Shown here: positions 5,042 through 5,340 of the stretch, piece after piece
Layout: every line of letters starts with the position of its first letter
Position numbering within the stretch: the stretch's first letter is position 1
DNA from: Bacteroidota bacterium
Lineage (GTDB): Bacteria > Bacteroidota > Bacteroidia > Chitinophagales > LD1
Assembly (NCBI GenBank): GCA_023428205.1
Contig: JAEYZB010000228.1
Location: 1-5,340 of the forward strand
Direction of reading: 5' to 3'
DNA length: 5,340 nucleotides
Notes under the pieces: model-generated
Told to the model about the DNA's origin: nothing
Databases searched by the model: none
What the model saw: the letters and a program-made list of their open reading frames with translations, nothing else
Translations under genes and position numbers: made by a program

Positions 5042-5340
5042 GTGTCAGAAAGAGTTTTTGTTGCCGGAAAGGGAGTCGTTTCGGCTTTGGGTATTGGCGT
5101 AGAGGCAAATAAAAAAGCGCTTTTACGTGGTGAAACGGGTATTGGGGCGATGCGTTTTATGCCCTCTGCTTATGCCGAAAAACTACCTGTAGCTGAAGTG
5201 AAACACACGAACGAAGAACTCGCAAAATTGGCGGACTTTGAGCCACATGTTTCGCGCACGGCATTGCTTTCTATGCTTGCCGCAAAAGAGGCCTTGGATA
5301 GCGCAAATATTCCGAACAAAGAAAATTATCGCTCCGCATT
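5042..5340 (+). CDS. Beta-ketoacyl-ACP synthase, FabF-like, N-terminal 99 codons (runs off window), GTG start
   Basis: The frame opens at GTG (5042-5044), 4 bases after the ACP stop, and stays open to the window end. It starts M(V)SERVFVAGKGVVSALGIGV, the usual N-terminal strand and turn of type-II ketosynthases (V-x-x-G-x-G-x-V-S-A-LG). ANKKALLRGETGIG (22-35) matches the conserved N-x-x-x-L-x-x-G-x-T/S-G-I-G pattern, and SRTALLSMLAAKEALDSA (70-87) matches the helix that reads 'sR...l...Aa.eAl..a' in the family. No ATG is available at this position, so the GTG is the natural start. The active-site Cys and both His residues lie beyond the window, so activity cannot be judged: it could be the elongating ketosynthase or a partner chain-length factor. 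It is the second recognisable ketosynthase of the operon and the third ketosynthase-fold protein in about 3.5 kb. Confidence 0.88.
   Translation, partial: MSERVFVAGKGVVSALGIGVEANKKALLRGETGIGAMRFMPSAYAEKLPVAEVKHTNEELAKLADFEPHVSRTALLSMLAAKEALDSANIPNKENYRSA

Overview
The window looks like Bacteroidota DNA (Flavobacteriia, Cytophagia or Chitinophagia type). The evidence is a moderately AT-rich composition, tightly packed genes with A-rich rather than Shine-Dalgarno-like leaders, a Bacteroidota-type -7 promoter element (TACCTTTG), and an OmpA protein with a PD40 beta-propeller region in front of its peptidoglycan-binding domain, an architecture characteristic of the phylum. All genes are on the + strand. 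No RNA gene, insertion sequence, CRISPR array or long repeat was seen, and no stretch over 300 bases lacks a gene.

Region 1 (1-1302) is the 3' part of a PD40/OmpA-family outer-membrane-associated protein, followed 4 bases later by a small antibiotic-biosynthesis-monooxygenase (ABM) fold protein. The OmpA reading frame runs to the left edge of the window in the same frame but is broken by an in-frame TAG at 27-29, inside a conserved propeller repeat. The gene is therefore truncated here, or a base is wrong.

Region 2 (1303-1374) is the only sizeable intergenic gap. It holds a good -7 promoter element 5 bases before the next ATG and a 7-bp inverted repeat just upstream of it.

Region 3 (1375-5340) is a compact operon: a 4HBT-type hotdog thioesterase, a ketosynthase with a complete Cys-His-His triad, an FAD-dependent oxidoreductase with the halogenase motif WxWxIP, a short ketosynthase-like protein without catalytic residues, an acyl carrier protein with the DSID attachment site, and the N-terminal 99 codons of a second FabF-like ketosynthase that starts at GTG and runs off the window. 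Gaps range from an 11-base overlap to 5 bases.

This set matches the core of an aryl polyene / flexirubin-type pigment cluster. The ACP would carry the growing acyl chain, the ketosynthases would elongate it, the thioesterase would release or edit acyl intermediates, and the flavoprotein would hydroxylate or halogenate the aryl head group. The flexirubin assignment is inference: the hallmark genes (tyrosine ammonia-lyase, dialkylresorcinol enzymes DarA/DarB, dehydratases, ketoreductase) are not in the window. The general system is known. The least explained parts are the degenerate ketosynthase-like protein and the true reaction of the flavoprotein.
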